Origin: VFMC01 sp050248155
Lineage (GTDB): Bacteria > Actinomycetota > Acidimicrobiia > Acidimicrobiales > Ilumatobacteraceae
NCBI GenBank assembly: GCA_050248155.1
Contig: JBFWSW010000011.1
Coordinates: 1 to 64,000, forward strand
Reading direction: 5' to 3'
Length of the DNA stretch: 64,000 nucleotides
Each line of letters opens with the position of its first letter. The first letter of the stretch is position 1. Shown here piece after piece: positions 60,689 to 64,000 of the stretch. A program made the position numbers and the translations under genes. The notes below the pieces were generated by a model, which was given only the letters and a program-made list of their open reading frames with translations, was not told the DNA's origin and searched no databases.

Positions 60689-60728
60689 TTGAAATCGCGC
60701 CCAGCGGGCACGATCGCTCACTATCGTG
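60689..60728 (+). promoter_or_regulatory. ileS promoter region with 6-8-6 dyad
   Basis: TTGAAA at 60689-60694 and the TCACTATCGT stretch at 60718-60727 are candidate -35 and -10 regions, but the spacing is not ideal for any pairing. CACGAT (60709-60714) and ATCGTG (60723-60728) form an inverted repeat over the -10 region. Confidence 0.3.
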
Positions 60729-60929
60729 TGAGGTCAACGGCGATGACGAGGCCATCACCTCCGAGCCTTCGGAAGAACAGCCGCCGGCGTGCCGGCGACT
60801 CAGTAGAACCGAACGGGTCCAGCCCGTCATCGCTGGCGCAGCTGAGTGGTTCGAGGCCGTGGCCCCGGGCAAGCAGGGTGGTATCGCGGGCAGTGCTCGT
60901 CCCTGTGCAACAGGCCGAGGAGTCCGCAC
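60729..60929 (+). ncRNA. Translational T-box riboswitch upstream of ileS
   Basis: Ultrashort stem I: GAGGT (60730-60734) with ACCTC (60757-60761), inner GGC/GCC, and specifier ATC (Ile) at 60754-60756 followed by A. Hairpin CGCCGG/CCGGCG follows. Stem IIA/B pseudoknot: ACTCAG (60798) with CTGAGT (60842), and GAACC (60806-60810) with GGTTC (60848-60852). T-box AGGGTGGTATCGCGG at 60875-60889; TGGT would pair with the tRNA ACCA end. Sequestrator: CTCG/CCTGT (60896-60906) with ACAGG/CGAG (60910-60919) hides part of the GAGGAG ribosome site. Uncharged tRNA-Ile should free it. Confidence 0.88.
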
Positions 60930-63900
60930 ATGAGCTACCCGAACGTCGAGCCACAGCCGAGCTTCCCTCGCCTCGAGGGCGAGATCCTCTCGTTCTGGGA
61001 GGGTGATCGCACCTTCGAGGCGTCGATCGACGCGCGCGCCGGCGCCGACGACTACGTGTTCTACGACGGTCCTCCGTTCGCCAACGGATTGCCGCACTAC
61101 GGGCACCTGCTGACGGGCTTCGTGAAGGACGCGGTGCCGCGATATCGCACCATGCGCGGCCAGCGGGTCGAGCGCCGCTTCGGCTGGGACTGTCACGGCC
61201 TGCCCGCGGAGGTCGTCGTCGAGAAGGAGCTCGGCATCAGCGGCCACCCCGAGATCACCAAGTTCGGTGTCGAGAGGTTCAACGCCGAGTGTCGCACGAG
61301 CGTGCTGCGCTTCACCGACGACTGGCACCGCTACGTCACCCGCCAGGCCCGTTGGGTCGACTTCGAGAACGACTACAAGACCCTCGACCTCTCGTACATG
61401 GAGAGCGTCATGTGGGCATTCAAGTCCTTGTGGGACAAGGGCCTCGTGTACGAGGGCTTCCGCGTGCTCGCGTACTGCTGGCGGTGCGAGACCCCGCTCA
61501 GCAACACCGAGACGCGCATGGACGACGTGTACCACGAGCGCCAGGACCCCGCACTGACCGTGCAGTTCCAGCTCGACTCGGGCGAGCGGATCCTCGCCTG
61601 GACGACCACGCCGTGGACGCTGCCCAGCAACCTGGCCCTCGCCGTCGGCCCCGACATCACCTACGCGGTGATGGAGGAGGACGGCGTGCGCTACATCCTC
61701 GCCGAGTCGCGCCTCGCGGCCTACGAGCGCGAGCTCGCGAACGCGAGGCAGGTGGGCACGTTGACCGGTGCCGATCTCGTCGGTCGCCGGTACACGCCGC
61801 TCTACCCGTTCTTCGCCGACACACCGAACGCGTTCCACGTCCTCGCCGCCGACTACGTCAGCACCGAGGACGGCACCGGCGTCGTGCACATGGCACCTGG
61901 CTTCGGCGAGGAGGACCAGAACGTCTGCAACGCGGTGGGCATCCCGACGGTGTGCCCGATGGACGAGCACGGACGGTTCACGGCGGAGGTCGCGCCGTGG
62001 GCCGGTGTGCACGTGTTCGATGCGAACGCCGACGTCATCAAGGACCTGAAGGCGCGAGGCGTGGTGGTCCGCCACGACAGCTACCAGCACTCGTACCCGC
62101 ACTGCTGGCGGTGCGCCGAGCCCTTGGTGTACCGCGCCATCAGCTCGTGGTTCGTGCAGGTCACCGCGTTCCGCGACCGCATGGTCGAGCTCAACCAGCA
62201 GATCACGTGGGTGCCCGAGCACATCAAGGAAGGCAGCTTCGGCAAGTGGCTGGCGAACGCGCGCGACTGGAGCATCAGCCGCAACCGCTTCTGGGGTTCG
62301 CCGATCCCGGTGTGGAAGAGCGACGATCCCGCCTTCCCGCGCGTCGACGCGTACGGGTCGATCGCCGATCTCGAGCGCGACTTCGGTGTGACGATCACCG
62401 ATCTCCATCGCCCGTTCGTGGACGACCTGGTCCGGCCCAACCCCGACGATCCGTCGGGTCGGTCGATGATGCGCCGCGTCCCCGAGGTGCTCGACTGCTG
62501 GTTCGAGTCCGGCAGCATGCCCTTCGCCCAGGTGCACTACCCGTTCGAGAACCGCGAGTGGTTCGAGAGCCACTACCCGGGCGACTTCATCGTCGAGTAC
62601 ATCGGCCAGACCCGCGGTTGGTTCTACACGCTGCACGTCCTCGCCACCGCGCTGTTCGATCGGCCGTCGTTCAGCACCTGCGTCAGCCATGGCATCGTGC
62701 TCGGCGACGACGGTCTGAAGATGTCGAAGAGCCTGCAGAACTACCCCGACCCGATGATGGTGTTCGACACCTACGGCAGCGATGCGATGCGGTGGTACCT
62801 GCTCAGCTCGGCCATCCTGCGGGGCACCGACCTGGCCGTCACCGAGGAGGGCATCCGCGACACGGTGCGCCAGGTGCTCCTCCCGATCTGGAACACGTGG
62901 TACTTCCTCACCCTGTACGCCAACGCGGAGGGGACCCAGGGCACCTACCTGCCCGACGTCGCACCCGGTGCCGACGTGCTCGATCGGTACATCCTCGCGA
63001 AGACGCACGATCTCGTCGCCGACATGACCGCACAGCTCGACGAGTACGACCTGTTCGCGGCCTGCGCGACCGTGCGAGCGTTCCTCGACGCGCTGACGAA
63101 CTGGTACGTGCGGCGCAGCCGCGACCGGTTCTGGTCGGGCGAGCAGGCAGCGATCGACACCTTGCACACCGTGCTCTCGGTGCTGTGCCGGGTGGCGGCG
63201 CCCTTGCTGCCGCTCACGACCGAGGCCGTCTACCGCGGCCTCACCGGCGAGCGGAGCGTCCACCTCACCGACTGGCCCGACGCGTCGTCGTTGCCGGCCG
63301 ATCCCGACCTCGTCGCGACCATGGACCTCGCTCGGGACGTGTGCAACGCGACGCTGCGCATCCGCAAGGCGCACCACCGCCGCGTGCGCCTCCCGCTCGC
63401 GACGCTCACCGTCGCTGTCGCCGACGCCGATCGGTTGACCGACTTCACCGCGCTCATCGCGGACGAGGTGAACGTCAAGCGGGTCGTGCTCACCGACGAC
63501 GTCGCGTCCGTCGCGCACCACGAGCTCCAGGTGGTCCCGGCCGCGCTCGGACCACGACTCGCGGGCGGCACGCAGGCGGTCATCAAGGCCGTGAAGGCGG
63601 GCGACTGGCACGTGGACGGCGATCAGGTGGTGGCGGGCGGAGTCGAGCTGCACCCGGGGGAGTACCAGCTGAAGCTGGTGGTCGCGGGTGACGGTGCCAG
63701 CTCGTCGCTCGGCGGTGGGAAGGGGGTCGTGGTGCTCGACACGCACGTGACCCCGGAGCTCGAGGCCGAGGGCGTCACCCGCGACCTCGTCCGGCTCGTC
63801 CAGCAGGCCCGCCGCAACGCCGGCCTGGCCGTGTCCGACCGCATCGACCTCGTGGTCGAGCTCCCCCTCGACGTGCGTCGCCAGGTCGAGGCCTTCCAAC

Positions 63901-64000
63901 CGATGCTCGCCGCCGAGACCCTGGCGGTGACGATCCGCTTCGACGACGCACCGGCGATCGGGACCGAGGAGGCACGGCTCGACGGGCATCCCGTGCGCAT
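60930..64000 (+). CDS. ileS: Isoleucyl-tRNA synthetase, 3' end outside window
   Basis: 1023 residues visible, close to full length for the long (about 1040) form. Class I synthetase: HYGH at 56-59 (GLPHYGHLL) and KMSKS at 597-601. Editing domain WTTTPWTLPSNLA, and tRNA-binding helices toward the end. The N-terminal features resemble the eukaryote-like IleRS2 type found in actinobacteria. GAGGAG lies 7 bases before the ATG and is controlled by the T-box leader. Confidence 0.96.
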   Translation, partial: MSYPNVEPQPSFPRLEGEILSFWEGDRTFEASIDARAGADDYVFYDGPPFANGLPHYGHLLTGFVKDAVPRYRTMRGQRVERRFGWDCHGLPAEVVVEKELGISGHPEITKFGVERFNAECRTSVLRFTDDWHRYVTRQARWVDFENDYKTLDLSYMESVMWAFKSLWDKGLVYEGFRVLAYCWRCETPLSNTETRMDDVYHERQDPALTVQFQLDSGERILAWTTTPWTLPSNLALAVGPDITYAVMEEDGVRYILAESRLAAYERELANARQVGTLTGADLVGRRYTPLYPFFADTPNAFHVLAADYVSTEDGTGVVHMAPGFGEEDQNVCNAVGIPTVCPMDEHGRFTAEVAPWAGVHVFDANADVIKDLKARGVVVRHDSYQHSYPHCWRCAEPLVYRAISSWFVQVTAFRDRMVELNQQITWVPEHIKEGSFGKWLANARDWSISRNRFWGSPIPVWKSDDPAFPRVDAYGSIADLERDFGVTITDLHRPFVDDLVRPNPDDPSGRSMMRRVPEVLDCWFESGSMPFAQVHYPFENREWFESHYPGDFIVEYIGQTRGWFYTLHVLATALFDRPSFSTCVSHGIVLGDDGLKMSKSLQNYPDPMMVFDTYGSDAMRWYLLSSAILRGTDLAVTEEGIRDTVRQVLLPIWNTWYFLTLYANAEGTQGTYLPDVAPGADVLDRYILAKTHDLVADMTAQLDEYDLFAACATVRAFLDALTNWYVRRSRDRFWSGEQAAIDTLHTVLSVLCRVAAPLLPLTTEAVYRGLTGERSVHLTDWPDASSLPADPDLVATMDLARDVCNATLRIRKAHHRRVRLPLATLTVAVADADRLTDFTALIADEVNVKRVVLTDDVASVAHHELQVVPAALGPRLAGGTQAVIKAVKAGDWHVDGDQVVAGGVELHPGEYQLKLVVAGDGASSSLGGGKGVVVLDTHVTPELEAEGVTRDLVRLVQQARRNAGLAVSDRIDLVVELPLDVRRQVEAFQPMLAAETLAVTIRFDDAPAIGTEEARLDGHPVR

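Noticed and set aside
59316..63989. A 1557-codon open frame antisense to ileS, divIVA and sepF
   Set aside because: It mirrors three well-supported genes; long antisense frames are expected at this GC content. Its composition is Arg/His/Asp-rich with no domain.

Overview
The window is a GC-rich, gene-dense bacterial chromosome segment with no phage, transposase, tRNA, rRNA or CRISPR signal. The gene set points to an actinomycete: WhiB, MtrA/MtrB, DivIVA and SepF with no ftsA, a DUF3040 protein, a PimB-like mannosyltransferase with a polyprenol-phosphate-mannose synthase, and a MurE carrying the DNPR motif of meso-diaminopimelate ligases. The lack of mycolate or sporulation genes and the many leaderless starts suggest a deep lineage such as Acidimicrobiia (Ilumatobacter-like). 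That placement is inference. A run of exactly 100 N at 56949-57048 marks a scaffold gap, so this is a draft assembly.

Layout. 1-5.9 kb: the tail of an unidentified gene, two secreted ferritin-like proteins on the minus strand, and a divergent four-gene coupled unit (FAS1 lipoprotein, ABC ATPase, ABC-2 permease, two-helix coiled-coil membrane protein). 5.9-11 kb: a minus-strand glycerol-phosphate unit (glpD, an alkyl-DHAP-synthase-like flavoprotein, a small membrane protein, an FGGY kinase), every junction a 4-base overlap. 11-14 kb: Fur-family regulator, rubrerythrin, GlpC-like Fe-S protein and DUF3501 protein. 14-24.5 kb: whiB, trpD-thrB, a NYN-domain protein, queG, pimB-like, glucokinase, pyrophosphatase, alaC and an ACT protein. 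24.5-31.4 kb: glpK, phosphofructokinase, and mtrA-mtrB with a short LpqB-like GerMN lipoprotein, preceded by an inositol monophosphatase. 31.5-42.7 kb: mannosyltransferase, Nudix, dinB, the moxR-DUF58-transglutaminase trio, a ROK kinase, an acyl-CoA dehydrogenase, an HNH protein and a lipoate-ligase-like protein.

42.7-64 kb is the division and cell-wall (dcw) cluster: mraZ, rsmH, ftsL-like, ftsI, murE, mraY, murD, ftsW, murG, murC, murB, ftsQ (cut by the gap), ftsZ, a YggS homologue, sepF, divIVA and ileS (running off the end). From rsmH to ftsQ the genes overlap or lie 1 base apart. murF is absent from its usual place between murE and mraY.

Regulation visible in the DNA: a TAnnnT -10 hexamer sits 6-9 bases before the start codon of at least 16 genes, implying widespread leaderless mRNAs. 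Where an upstream leader exists it carries structure: a perfect 17-bp dyad before whiB, an array of TGGGG repeats around the mraZ promoter, a perfect 29-bp inverted repeat between mraZ and rsmH, a dyad filling the divIVA promoter spacer, and a translational T-box riboswitch before ileS with an ATC specifier, a pseudoknot and a Shine-Dalgarno sequestrator.
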